DNA of 64,000 nucleotides, from contig CAMJSX010000001.1 in NCBI GenBank assembly GCA_946408595.1, positions 120,356 to 184,355 on the forward strand, given 5' to 3'. Every line of letters begins with the position of its first letter. The stretch's first letter is position 1. The DNA is from an uncultured Candidatus Saccharibacteria bacterium (GTDB taxonomy: Bacteria; Patescibacteriota; Saccharimonadia; Saccharimonadales; Saccharimonadaceae). Shown here piece after piece: positions 1-9,150 of this stretch. The notes under the pieces are model-generated. The model ran no database searches and was not told where the DNA came from. It saw only the letters and a list, made by a program, of their open reading frames with translations. A program made the position numbers and the translations under genes.

Positions 1-402
1 TCTTATACCGATCTTGCGAGTTGGTATTTTAAGCATCGTAAGGAATGCATTCTTCCGGAGTTTAAACTAAACGGTGCTTTAATGCACAGAAAAACTTCGG
101 ATTATGCGGCGGTTAATGGGCGATCAATGGCGCGCGTGATGAAGGGTAGAGATGATTATCGCGATCCAAAGCGTTTTCGCAGCGAGACTGATCGTTTAAC
201 GAGTTTTTATCGTTTAGCAAAACTGATGCTAAAGAGTGTTACCGTGCGCATTCCTGGTTCATCAACTTCTGGTGATGTTTTGGAATTTACGGAGCCATCT
301 AGTGTCGCGATTCAGGCTGAAGGTGAAAGCGAAGTGTTAAAAAATGTTAAGAAAATTGAAATAAAGAAAGGTGAAGTATGTCTGAAGGTAATAGAGAATT
401 AG
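1..402 (+). CDS. hypothetical protein, C-terminal part (ORF open at window start)
   Basis: Frame 1 is open from base 1 to the stop at 402; overlaps the next ORF start. Confidence 0.6.
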   Translation, partial: SYTDLASWYFKHRKECILPEFKLNGALMHRKTSDYAAVNGRSMARVMKGRDDYRDPKRFRSETDRLTSFYRLAKLMLKSVTVRIPGSSTSGDVLEFTEPSSVAIQAEGESEVLKNVKKIEIKKGEVCLKVIEN

Positions 403-1181
403 AGCAGATTATTAAATACATGAAATCACATTGGCCGTCAGAAGTGAAGCCAGAATGGCAAGTTGGGTTGGCTGAATATCCGGCGATTCTGAAAAAAGTG
501 GTAGATGATTTAACGTTGGCGGCGACTAAGAATCGGCACTTGATACGGATTGCGGGGTTATCTGGCTCAGGGAAGACTACGCAGATTTTGCCGGGCGTTG
601 AAGCTTATTGTGAGAAAAATAATTATTCACCGATTTTGATGGCAGCGCGGCGTTTTGTTGAATATCACCCACACTACCAGGAAATCAAAGAATATTACGG
701 CGACGAAAACGTACGCAAAATGACTGATGAGTTCGCGACGATTATGCTATTCTTAACTCTTTCAGAACTGATTACTGGAGGTTATGACATTGTGCTCGAT
801 GTGACGTTGCTTGATCCTGAAATGGAAGGTATTCTACTTAAGATGGTGAAGGAGAATGAATATAAGTTTTCGCTTCTGATGATTGCGGTTTCGCCTACGG
901 TTACAGAACAGTATTTGTCTGGTCGGGCCTGGCGGCATAGTCGCGAGACGGAACTGGAATTCATTCGGGCAACTTCTAAGGCTCTAGAGTTTTATGCTGA
1001 GAATTCACCGGAGTCTCGGATTATTATTTGGAGCGTTTATGATAAGCCACCAGTTTATGATGGTCCGGTGAAAGATTGTCTGAAGGTTTTTGCTGATTAT
1101 TCTTCACGCGAGGAGTTACCGAAAAAAGATGATGACGAGCGTCGTGATGCAAAAATAAAATATCTTACTACTGCTCTATAA
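378..1181 (+). CDS. P-loop kinase, zeta-toxin-like
   Basis: Walker A GLSGSGKTT; 267 aa; overlaps the upstream ORF by about 25 bp. Confidence 0.6.
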   Translation: MSEGNRELEQIIKYMKSHWPSEVKPEWQVGLAEYPAILKKVVDDLTLAATKNRHLIRIAGLSGSGKTTQILPGVEAYCEKNNYSPILMAARRFVEYHPHYQEIKEYYGDENVRKMTDEFATIMLFLTLSELITGGYDIVLDVTLLDPEMEGILLKMVKENEYKFSLLMIAVSPTVTEQYLSGRAWRHSRETELEFIRATSKALEFYAENSPESRIIIWSVYDKPPVYDGPVKDCLKVFADYSSREELPKKDDDERRDAKIKYLTTAL

Positions 1182-1199
1182 TAATGCTATAATATTCCC

Positions 1200-1766
1200 A
1201 TGGACAATGTAAAAATTATCGCCATCGTTGGTATGAGTGGCAGTGGCAAGTCCGTTGCGGTAGATTATCTGACTAAGAAGGGTTATCCTAAGGTATATTT
1301 TGGGGGCATGATCTACAAGGAGATGGAAAAGCGTGGAATTATTCGCACTGAAGATGGTGAATCTGAAAAAATTTTCCGAGAAGAAATCCGAGAAAAGGAA
1401 GGCAAGGACTGGGTCGTGCGTCAAGTCATTGCTGAAACTAAGGACTTGATTGCTGCTGGTCAGAAACGTATTATTCTAGATGGCGTTTATTCATGGACCG
1501 AATACAAGATTTTGAAGCATGAATTTCCTAAAAATCTGACTTTTATTGCTATTGTGGTTGATAAAAAACTCCGCTACGATCGCGTGGCAAAGCGCCCGGG
1601 TCGTGCCTTTGATAGTGCCGCCATTCGTGAACGTGACCGCAGTGAAATTGAAAACCTTGAAAAGGGCGGTCCTATAGTTGCCGCGGATTATTATGTTTTG
1701 AATAATGGTACTATTGCTGATGCTGAGAATCGTGTAGAAGAAATATTGAAGGAGATTGAATTTTGA
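1200..1766 (+). CDS. P-loop nucleoside/nucleotide kinase (dephospho-CoA kinase-like)
   Basis: N-terminal IVGMSGSGKS Walker A; 188 aa; TGCTATAAT six bases before ATG. Confidence 0.6.
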   Translation: MDNVKIIAIVGMSGSGKSVAVDYLTKKGYPKVYFGGMIYKEMEKRGIIRTEDGESEKIFREEIREKEGKDWVVRQVIAETKDLIAAGQKRIILDGVYSWTEYKILKHEFPKNLTFIAIVVDKKLRYDRVAKRPGRAFDSAAIRERDRSEIENLEKGGPIVAADYYVLNNGTIADAENRVEEILKEIEF

Positions 1767-2200
1767 CAGACATAGCAAAAATATCAAATGTGGCCTACAA
1801 AAAGGGGAACTGGATGCGTTATACGCTTTGGGTTTTGGCGGCAATTTGTATTGGAGCTTTAATACGCACTTTCGTTAGTACGATGAATGGTGAAGTGTCT
1901 GCGGCAGTTCCAGATGGTTATCGTTTTTCAGTGACTGATAATTATACTGAAGGCAGTAAGGTGAGAACTAGGTACTATGTTTACGATGATAAAATTGTGG
2001 TGGAGGATGAGAGTATTGAAAAAGATAAGGTGAATCGCACAGTTTTAATATATGACAATGTGAACACGGTGGGGCTCCAATATGATGAAGAAACAATTCA
2101 GTTATGTGAGCTGGGTGCTTGCCGTGAAAAGCCAAAAATCCTAGCCACAATCAAGAATCTAATATCGCGGAAAATTGGTCGCGAATACATAGGTTTTTAG
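1763..2200 (+). CDS. small membrane-anchored hypothetical protein
   Basis: One N-terminal TM segment (YTLWVLAAICIGALIRTF); overlaps the upstream stop by 4 bp. Confidence 0.6.
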   Translation: MTDIAKISNVAYKKGNWMRYTLWVLAAICIGALIRTFVSTMNGEVSAAVPDGYRFSVTDNYTEGSKVRTRYYVYDDKIVVEDESIEKDKVNRTVLIYDNVNTVGLQYDEETIQLCELGACREKPKILATIKNLISRKIGREYIGF

Positions 2201-2201
2201 T

Positions 2202-4622
2202 ATGAAACGTTTAGTAATAATTGACGGTAAATCAGTGTTTTACCGGGGGTACTATGCTATGGGTGCGTTGTCGCTTTTTGATGGTACGCCGACGGGTGGG
2301 GTTTATGGTTTTGCAGCGATTGCTATGGAAATTGTGAAGAAACTTAATCCGACCAAAGTCGTGGTGGCTTGGGATTCAAAAACATCGGTTTCAAAAAGGC
2401 GGGCGATTTATCCTGAATATAAAGCTGGGCGGGTGAAGCCAGGGGAGGATTTTTATACTCAGATTCCATTGCTTGAGGAGTTGATTCATGACTTAGGTTG
2501 GAATTTCGTGGAGATTGATAATTATGAAGCAGATGATATTATTGGGACATTGAGTCGTGAGGCGGATGAAGCTGGTGACTGGGAGACTTATATTATTTCG
2601 TCCGATCTTGATATGCTGCAAATTGTAGATGACAACACGCATATGTGGCGGATTCTGAAAGGGTTTTCGAATATTGAGCAGATTGATGTGTCTGAGTTTG
2701 AAACTAAATATGGTATAAAGAAAGCGCAGTTTTTGGACCTTAAGTCTTTGAAGGGTGATGCTTCTGATAATATCCCTGGAGTTCCTGGGATTGGTGAAAA
2801 AACGGCGGTGAAGCTTTTAAATGATTATGGCACGCTTGATAATATATATAATAATATAGAGCAAATTCCGGGTTCTGTGAGAGGGAAGCTAGAAGCGGGT
2901 AAGGATTCGGCTTATCTTTCACGCAAACTCGCAAAAATTATGTTTGATGCGCCGGTTGATCTTAATGAACTTCCTGAGTTTTCGTTTGACCGCGAAAAGG
3001 TTATCACGGGCCTCAAGAAACTTGAGTTTAATTCGTTGATTCGAAAATTCGTAAAGGAGGGATCCGAAGCAGCGCTCTCTCGGGACGGGTCGCTCGCGCC
3101 CGTCGTTACGGAGCTCGCGCCCTCATCCTCGGTCGTAACCTCCGGAAGCCCTCGAGTAGCGCTATCTTCGGATCCCCTCGAAAACGCCGTTTCATTACCC
3201 GCAGACGCTATTATCGATTTTGATATTAAAGGTTTGATGCACAATGATAAGAAGGTGGCGGGGGAGATTTTGGCGGGGAAGAAGTCGTTTTGGGATTTGA
3301 ATCAGGCGGCGTTTCTTTTGAATCCGCTGGCTAGGGAGAATCCACAGCTAGTAGTGCCGGAAGAAGAGTATCAAAAACAAGCCTTGGAGTTTAGTAAGTA
3401 TCCTCGACTATATAATATATATACTGATTTTGACTTGCCACTGATTCCAGTGCTTTACAAGATGGAAGAAAAGGGGATGCTGATTGACCGCGGGTATTTT
3501 GAAAACTTGCAAAAGGAATACACTGCTGAGGTGCGTCGTCTTGAACAGGAAGTTTATAAGTTGGCAGGCACAGAGTTTAATCTAAATTCGCCGATTCAGC
3601 TTTCGGAGGTTTTGTTTAACACTTTGAATCTTCCGACTAAGGGTGTTAAGAAGACTTCTCGGGGCTATTCTACTGGAGCTAAAGAGCTGGAGAAACTAAA
3701 AGATTCTCACCCGGTGATTCCGAAGATTATTGAGTATCGTGAGGCGGCGAAACTATTGTCGACATATATTATCCCGATGCCGGATTTGGCCGATGATGAC
3801 GGTCGGGTGCATACGACTTTTACTCAGAATGTGACTGCGACTGGACGTTTAAGTTCGAAGGATCCGAATATGCAAAACATTCCGGTGCGTACTGAGGAAG
3901 GGAAGCGAATCCGTACTGGGTTTGTGGCGCCAGAAGGTAAGGTGCTAGTTTCGGCGGATTATTCACAGTTTGAGCTGAGACTTGCGGCGATTTTAAGTGG
4001 AGACCAAAGCTTAATTGATGATTTTAATAATGGGATCGATATTCACACTAAGACGGCGGCGGAGGCTTTTCACGTTCCGTTTGAGCAGGTGACTAAGGAG
4101 CAACGTCGGGCTGCTAAGGTAGTGAACTTTGGAATACTTTATGGTATGAGCGTGAGGGGTTTGTCGGAAGCAGCGAAGATGCCGTTTTATGAGGCGAAAG
4201 AGTTTATCGAGAATTATTTTAGGCTTAGAGCACCGATTAAACAGAAACTAGAGCAGATTTTGAAGCAGGCTAGGGAAGAGGGATTTGTGGAGACTTTTTA
4301 TGGTCGCCGTCGTCCGACTCCTGACGTGAAATCGTCGAACTTTGTAATTCGGCAGGCGGCTGAGCGGGCGGCGATGAATATGCCGATTCAGGGGACGGAA
4401 GCGGATTTGATGAAGCGAGCGATGATTCACGTGGACAAAGCTTTGCCAGAGGGTGCTGAGCTGGTAATGCAGATTCATGACTCGTTGATCGTGGAATGTG
4501 ATGAAGAGCAGGCTGAGAAAGTGGCAGAAATACTGCAGCGCGAGATGGAACATGTTGCGCCAGAACTTGAAGTTAAACTGGCGGTTGAGGTGACGATTGG
4601 TAAGAATTGGGGTGAACTGTAG
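2202..4622 (+). CDS. polA: DNA polymerase I (5'-3' exonuclease + polymerase; reduced/degenerate 3'-5' exo region)
   Basis: Motifs TGRLSSKDPNMQNIPVRTEEGKRIR, SADYSQFELRLAA, RRAAKVVNFGILYGMS, MQIHDSLIVE; N-terminal FEN-like domain with EADDIIGTL. Confidence 0.95.
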   Translation: MKRLVIIDGKSVFYRGYYAMGALSLFDGTPTGGVYGFAAIAMEIVKKLNPTKVVVAWDSKTSVSKRRAIYPEYKAGRVKPGEDFYTQIPLLEELIHDLGWNFVEIDNYEADDIIGTLSREADEAGDWETYIISSDLDMLQIVDDNTHMWRILKGFSNIEQIDVSEFETKYGIKKAQFLDLKSLKGDASDNIPGVPGIGEKTAVKLLNDYGTLDNIYNNIEQIPGSVRGKLEAGKDSAYLSRKLAKIMFDAPVDLNELPEFSFDREKVITGLKKLEFNSLIRKFVKEGSEAALSRDGSLAPVVTELAPSSSVVTSGSPRVALSSDPLENAVSLPADAIIDFDIKGLMHNDKKVAGEILAGKKSFWDLNQAAFLLNPLARENPQLVVPEEEYQKQALEFSKYPRLYNIYTDFDLPLIPVLYKMEEKGMLIDRGYFENLQKEYTAEVRRLEQEVYKLAGTEFNLNSPIQLSEVLFNTLNLPTKGVKKTSRGYSTGAKELEKLKDSHPVIPKIIEYREAAKLLSTYIIPMPDLADDDGRVHTTFTQNVTATGRLSSKDPNMQNIPVRTEEGKRIRTGFVAPEGKVLVSADYSQFELRLAAILSGDQSLIDDFNNGIDIHTKTAAEAFHVPFEQVTKEQRRAAKVVNFGILYGMSVRGLSEAAKMPFYEAKEFIENYFRLRAPIKQKLEQILKQAREEGFVETFYGRRRPTPDVKSSNFVIRQAAERAAMNMPIQGTEADLMKRAMIHVDKALPEGAELVMQIHDSLIVECDEEQAEKVAEILQREMEHVAPELEVKLAVEVTIGKNWGEL
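3060..3175. repeat. GC-rich palindromic element inside the polA reading frame
   Basis: GGATCCGAAG-c-AGCGCT (3060-3076) is the inverted complement of AGCGCT-at-CTTCGGATCC (3158-3175); internal hairpin CCGT-CGTT-ACGG. Confidence 0.7.
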
Positions 4623-4660
4623 TTTTCCACAATTTTTCCATATTTAGTGTTAAAAAGTTC

Positions 4661-4689
4661 TTGACACCACTACATGTGGTGTTTATAAT
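4661..4689 (+). promoter_or_regulatory. consensus promoter whose spacer is filled by a palindrome
   Basis: TTGACA (4661-4666), 17-bp spacer, TATAAT (4684-4689); palindrome ACACCAC-TACAT-GTGGTGT (4664-4682). Confidence 0.75.
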
Positions 4690-4743
4690 GGTTTTTAGGT
4701 AATGCTTAATAACAAACATAAGTCTGTGAAAGGACAGAAAATC

Positions 4744-5181
4744 ATGAAGAAAATTATTTACAAAAACCCTAACGACGCCGAGAATTTCGACCTCAAGCGT
4801 TTTGTAAAGTCTTTGAATCGTTATGCCAAAGTTTCTGAAAGTGATGCTAAGAAAGTTTTGGAAGATTTTGAGCAATACGAAACAATGCACGTTTCTTGTC
4901 TGGTTGAGGCCGGCATGAGACTCATTGCTGAGAAGAAGGACGAAAAAGCCGCTAAGGAATATTTTGAGCAATATGCTGAATACTTTGATGAAGGCAAATT
5001 TGAACGTCTTCGCCGTATTACTGGTTATCTAGTTGGTACTTTGGACCGCTGGAATGATGCCAAGAAAGCCGAGGAAAAGGCTCGCGTCAAACATTCCGTG
5101 AACTCTGCAATTGATGACGCTGCTCGCATGGCTGCGCTTGAAACTCAAGCTATGGAGCAAAACATCGCCTACGCCCACTGA
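4744..5181 (+). CDS. hypothetical protein with an NrdD C-terminus-like motif
   Basis: RRITGYLVGTLDRWNDAKKAEEKARVKHS resembles the C-terminal end of anaerobic RNR proteins; start at ATG 4744. Confidence 0.45.
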   Translation: MKKIIYKNPNDAENFDLKRFVKSLNRYAKVSESDAKKVLEDFEQYETMHVSCLVEAGMRLIAEKKDEKAAKEYFEQYAEYFDEGKFERLRRITGYLVGTLDRWNDAKKAEEKARVKHSVNSAIDDAARMAALETQAMEQNIAYAH

Positions 5182-5198
5182 TATGATATAATAGGCGT

Positions 5199-6050
5199 AT
5201 GCCGGAGTTACCAGAGGTAGAAACAATTAAACGTGGTCTTTGTCAGTTTATCGTGAAGAAGAAACTGATAAGGACCACGATTTTATGTGCCAAATCTTTT
5301 ATTGGTGAGCCGGTAACTGGAGCGGTGAAGGATATTCGTCGGTTTGGGAAAGCCCTCATTATCGACTTAGACAATCAGAAGTCGCTGATGATTCATCTAA
5401 GGATGACGGGGCAGTTAATATATGATGGAGAGGAGCGTTATGCTGCTGGCCATCCGAGTGAGAATTTTACGGCTGAGCTGCCGAATAAACAGACTAGAGT
5501 GATTCTCGAGTTTGATGATGGGGTTTTGTATTTTAATGACCAGAGAAAGTTTGGTTTTATTAAGGTTCTTCCGACTAGTGAGGTAGAGAAGGATGCGTTT
5601 ATTAAGAAATTAGCTCCGGAGCCTTGGACAATTTCTGTCGATGAGCTATATGAGAAGTTGCAACGTCACAAGAATTCGGCGATTAAACCGACTATTCTAG
5701 ACCAGACTATTATCTGTGGGCTGGGGAATATTTATGCTGATGAGGCGCTGTTTGCGAGTAAGATTCATCCTGAGAGAAAATGTGGCACGATTACGCGGGA
5801 GGAAACCGAGCTACTAATTGAAAATGCCAAGGATGTGATGGAAAAATCGATTGCTTCTGGTGGTTCGACCATGGCGACTTATGTGAAAGCCGATGGCACG
5901 AAGGGCGATTATCTTGATTTCTTTGCGCAGGTGTTTCATAAGGAAGGACAGCCTTGCCCACGCTGCGGGACCAAGATTATAAAGATCAAGGTGGCTGGGC
6001 GCGGTACGCATATTTGTCCGCATTGTCAGAAGAAGGAGGGTGAGAAATGA
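5199..6050 (+). CDS. mutM: formamidopyrimidine-DNA glycosylase
   Basis: N-terminal MPELPEVETIKRGL; C-terminal zinc finger CPRCG...CPHCQ. Confidence 0.93.
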   Translation: MPELPEVETIKRGLCQFIVKKKLIRTTILCAKSFIGEPVTGAVKDIRRFGKALIIDLDNQKSLMIHLRMTGQLIYDGEERYAAGHPSENFTAELPNKQTRVILEFDDGVLYFNDQRKFGFIKVLPTSEVEKDAFIKKLAPEPWTISVDELYEKLQRHKNSAIKPTILDQTIICGLGNIYADEALFASKIHPERKCGTITREETELLIENAKDVMEKSIASGGSTMATYVKADGTKGDYLDFFAQVFHKEGQPCPRCGTKIIKIKVAGRGTHICPHCQKKEGEK

Positions 6051-6652
6051 TTCAGATATTTACCGGTGATGACCGTGTTCGGGCGCAGCAGGAAATTAAA
6101 AAACTGTTGGGTAAGGACTATGAAGTGATTGAGGGGGCCGAGATTAATTTGGCAGACCTTCCGAGTATTTTTTATGGAGCTTCATTGTTTAGCGAGAAAC
6201 GTAAGATTTTGATTCGTGATTTTTCAGCAAATAAGCCAGCTTATGGAGAGCTCTCTAAATATTTGGACACTCCGCATGAGATTATTTTGTTCGAGACTAA
6301 ATTGGATAAACGTAGTGTTGCCTACAAAGAGATAAAGGATAAAATTTCAGTGAGGGAGTTTAGCTTGCCAGAAGACCCGAATTTTAAGCAAGTGTTTAAT
6401 ATTTACCGCACGGCTAAGACTGATGGCCCGCGAGCCATTAAAATGCTAGAAGTGATTAGGCCAAATGAAGATCCAATTAAATTTGCTGGACTTTTAGTTT
6501 CGCAGGTGATTAAAGATTATACGATGAAGCAGGGAAATAAGGAAAAGAAGGTTCTGAAGGCGCTGTCTAAACTTGATCTTAAAATGAAAACCACAAAAAT
6601 CGACCCCTGGTTACTCGTGGAGTCGTTTTTGCTTGAATTATCTACTTTTTAG
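6047..6652 (+). CDS. holA: DNA polymerase III delta-subunit-like protein
   Basis: IFTGDDRVRAQQEIKKLL start, overall HolA-like layout, adjacency to rpsT. Confidence 0.55.
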   Translation: MIQIFTGDDRVRAQQEIKKLLGKDYEVIEGAEINLADLPSIFYGASLFSEKRKILIRDFSANKPAYGELSKYLDTPHEIILFETKLDKRSVAYKEIKDKISVREFSLPEDPNFKQVFNIYRTAKTDGPRAIKMLEVIRPNEDPIKFAGLLVSQVIKDYTMKQGNKEKKVLKALSKLDLKMKTTKIDPWLLVESFLLELSTF

Positions 6653-7004
6653 TAGCTGGCTTCTTGGCGGCTGGCTTTTTGGCAGTAGTCTTGGCCTTGG
6701 CAGTCGTCTTAGCGGCCTTTGGAGCAGCTTTTGGAGTGGCAGCTTTGGTGGCGGTCAATTTGACACCAGCCTTTTTGGCGAAAGCGTGAAGTTCGGCTTT
6801 ACGACGAGCAGCAGTGTTTTTCTTGAGTAGGTCTTTCTTTACAGCTTTATCATACTCAGATTGAGCTTTGGCCAAAGTTTTGGCACTTGGTTTGGTTTTG
6901 AAAGCCTTAACTGCAGCTTTAATATCTTTTTTGATTTCTACATTGTGCTCTGTGTGCTTTTCCGCTTGACGAGCAGCCTTCTTGGCAGATTTAATAATCG
7001 GCAT
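6642..7004 (-). CDS. rpsT: 30S ribosomal protein S20
   Basis: MPIIKSAKKAARQAEK N-terminus, with an Ala/Lys/Pro-rich C-terminal extension. Confidence 0.88.
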   Translation of the reverse strand: MPIIKSAKKAARQAEKHTEHNVEIKKDIKAAVKAFKTKPSAKTLAKAQSEYDKAVKKDLLKKNTAARRKAELHAFAKKAGVKLTATKAATPKAAPKAAKTTAKAKTTAKKPAAKKPATKK

Positions 7005-7137
7005 TTTTTTCCTATATAATTAAAAATTAATGACTTTTACACATTATAACTCTTTTCTCTTAAAAAGTAAAGTCCCAGCCAAAAATGACCTTGCTATTTT
7101 TAGAAGCTTATGGTAATCTTGTGTTAGAAAGGTAATA

Positions 7138-8910
7138 ATGCCTGATCAAAACGACACAAACCCAACACCAATTATAGATCCAGTTGTTCCAGCTATCGGG
7201 CAGGATGGTGTTCCTGTTGATGCGTCGTATGCAGATGTAGTCGTTCCTCCTGTCCCAGAACCAGCTCCGGCGCCTACAGCGCCAGTGGCTTCTGATGGTG
7301 TGGCCGCTCAATCGCCAGTGGGTTCTTTAGCCCCAGATTTTGCTGCTGCTAATGTTCCAGAGAATAATACCGATAACTCCGCTATGATAGCAGATGTGGC
7401 AGCCAAGATTAATTCTGCTCACAATATTCTTGTCGCTTTGTCTTCTGACCCTTCAGTAGATGAAATGTCGGCAGCGATTGGTTTAGCGCTTTATCTAGAT
7501 CGTTTAAATAAGCGTGTGACGACTATTTATTCGGGGGCTACGCCGAATGCTCTTAAGTTTTTGAAGCCGGAAGAGACTTTTGAGAAGACCGCTGACATTT
7601 TGCAGGATTTTGTGATTGCTTTGAACAAGGAGAAGGCAGATCATTTGCGCTATAAACTTGATGGCGAATACGTTAAGATTTTTATTACTCCTTATCGTTC
7701 GAAGATTACTAGCGAAGATTTGGAATTTTCGTATGGTGATTACAATGTAGACTTGGTACTTGCTCTTGATGTCGCGAATGGGATTGATCTTGATGATGCG
7801 CTTCGTGAGCATGGTCGGATTATGCATGATGCTGTAGTGATTAATATTACTACTGGGAATCCAGGTAAACTGGGCGAGATTGAATGGAGCGATAAAACTT
7901 CAAGCTCTGTTTCTGAGATGATTGCAGAACTAGTTATTGGTATGAATTTAAATAAGCCAGAAAAAGAGGAAGCTACGGCATTCCTTACTGGTATTGTGGC
8001 GGCGACGAATCGTTTTGCAAGCGCTGGCACTACATCGAAGACGATGAAGATTGCTTCTAAGTTGATGGAATTTGGCGCGAACCAACAATTGATTGCTAAG
8101 AATATTACTCCAGATACCGAGAATGAATTCTTTACCTTTGACGCTGGAGATGGTGAAAAGGCCGATGGAGATGCTACTAAATTAGATATTAAACATGGTG
8201 GTGAAACTGATGTTGATGAAGACAAAGAAATTAGCGCATCGGTGAATGACAAGGAATCAACTTTGCTCGCTGATCTTAAGGCGGCTGAAGCTAGTTTGTC
8301 TTCTGCGGGCGCTGAAGTAACGCCGACCGAAGAAGAGAAACCAGTTCGTATTGAAGATGAAAAGACTGACGAGAAGACAGATAATGAAGCTGACGATGAG
8401 CTTGCGTCTGTGGCTGCAGATTTGAAGACTGCAGTCGAAGGGGGAACGACATCTGAACCAAAGCTTCCTGAGCCAGTAGGTGCTATTGCTCCAGAGCCTG
8501 CTTTAGAGCCAGTGGCTGCGCCAGCACCAACAGGCGATATTTCGTTAGAACCTACGGAAGAAGAGACAAATAAATACGGCCAGATGTTAGAGGAAGCTTT
8601 AGCTGAGGCAGGTGTAGATGATTCTCCAATAGGAACGATTGCTAGTACACCTGATGAACCTGCTGATTCTTTCAATAATCCGGCTTTGAATTCCGCTCCT
8701 TCAGTTGCGAGTGTTCCAGAGATTAACGGCGTGCCAGAAATAAACTATATGCCGCCTGCGGGTGAGGATATTTTGCCACCACCACCAGCTCCACCGATTG
8801 ATCCTAATTTGCCAGAACCTACTCCACTTGGTCCACAACCTGCGATGCAAGACCAAATATACCAGCCACAGGCTGCTGCTCCAGGTTCCTTCCAGATTCC
8901 TGGCGTTTAA
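7138..8910 (+). CDS. DHH-phosphoesterase-like protein with long disordered tails (catalytic motifs degenerate)
   Basis: ILVALSSDPSVDEMSAAIGLALYL ... DLVLALDVANG ... VVINITTGNPG matches the DHH layout; Pro/Ala/Glu-rich N- and C-termini. Confidence 0.6.
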   Translation: MPDQNDTNPTPIIDPVVPAIGQDGVPVDASYADVVVPPVPEPAPAPTAPVASDGVAAQSPVGSLAPDFAAANVPENNTDNSAMIADVAAKINSAHNILVALSSDPSVDEMSAAIGLALYLDRLNKRVTTIYSGATPNALKFLKPEETFEKTADILQDFVIALNKEKADHLRYKLDGEYVKIFITPYRSKITSEDLEFSYGDYNVDLVLALDVANGIDLDDALREHGRIMHDAVVINITTGNPGKLGEIEWSDKTSSSVSEMIAELVIGMNLNKPEKEEATAFLTGIVAATNRFASAGTTSKTMKIASKLMEFGANQQLIAKNITPDTENEFFTFDAGDGEKADGDATKLDIKHGGETDVDEDKEISASVNDKESTLLADLKAAEASLSSAGAEVTPTEEEKPVRIEDEKTDEKTDNEADDELASVAADLKTAVEGGTTSEPKLPEPVGAIAPEPALEPVAAPAPTGDISLEPTEEETNKYGQMLEEALAEAGVDDSPIGTIASTPDEPADSFNNPALNSAPSVASVPEINGVPEINYMPPAGEDILPPPPAPPIDPNLPEPTPLGPQPAMQDQIYQPQAAAPGSFQIPGV

Positions 8911-8956
8911 AATCTCTTGATTTTCATATCTAAATGCGATATAATAACCAGCAGGT

Positions 8957-9033
8957 GGATTCGTAGCTCAGTTGGTTAGAGCGCTGCCCTGTCACGGCAG
9001 AGGTCGCGAGTTCGAGTCTCGTCGGATCCGCCA
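8957..9033 (+). tRNA. tRNA-Asp (GTC)
   Basis: Acceptor GGATTCG/CGGATCC, anticodon loop CTGTCAC, T-loop TTCGAGT, G discriminator and encoded CCA. Confidence 0.95.
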
Positions 9034-9060
9034 TTTTGCTTTCAGCAAAACAACAAAAAG

Positions 9061-9110
9061 GGAGACTCGTTCTTCGAATCGAGTCTCGTCGAGCAGAGTC
9101 TCGTCGAAGT
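9061..9110. repeat. tRNA-Asp 3'-end-derived hairpin plus tandem GAGTCTCGTCG copies
   Basis: GAGACTCG-TTCTTCGAAT-CGAGTCTCGTCG-AGCA-GAGTCTCGTCG; the 11-mer GAGTCTCGTCG also occurs in the tRNA. Confidence 0.75.
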
Positions 9111-9150
9111 ATTGTATAAATTTTTACTCTGTGGTATAATACATTTCAAT

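Noticed and set aside
7740-8675. Long minus-strand ORF (311 aa)
   Set aside because: Ser/Ala-rich mirror of the DHH-like gene on the plus strand; no start signal or recognisable motif.
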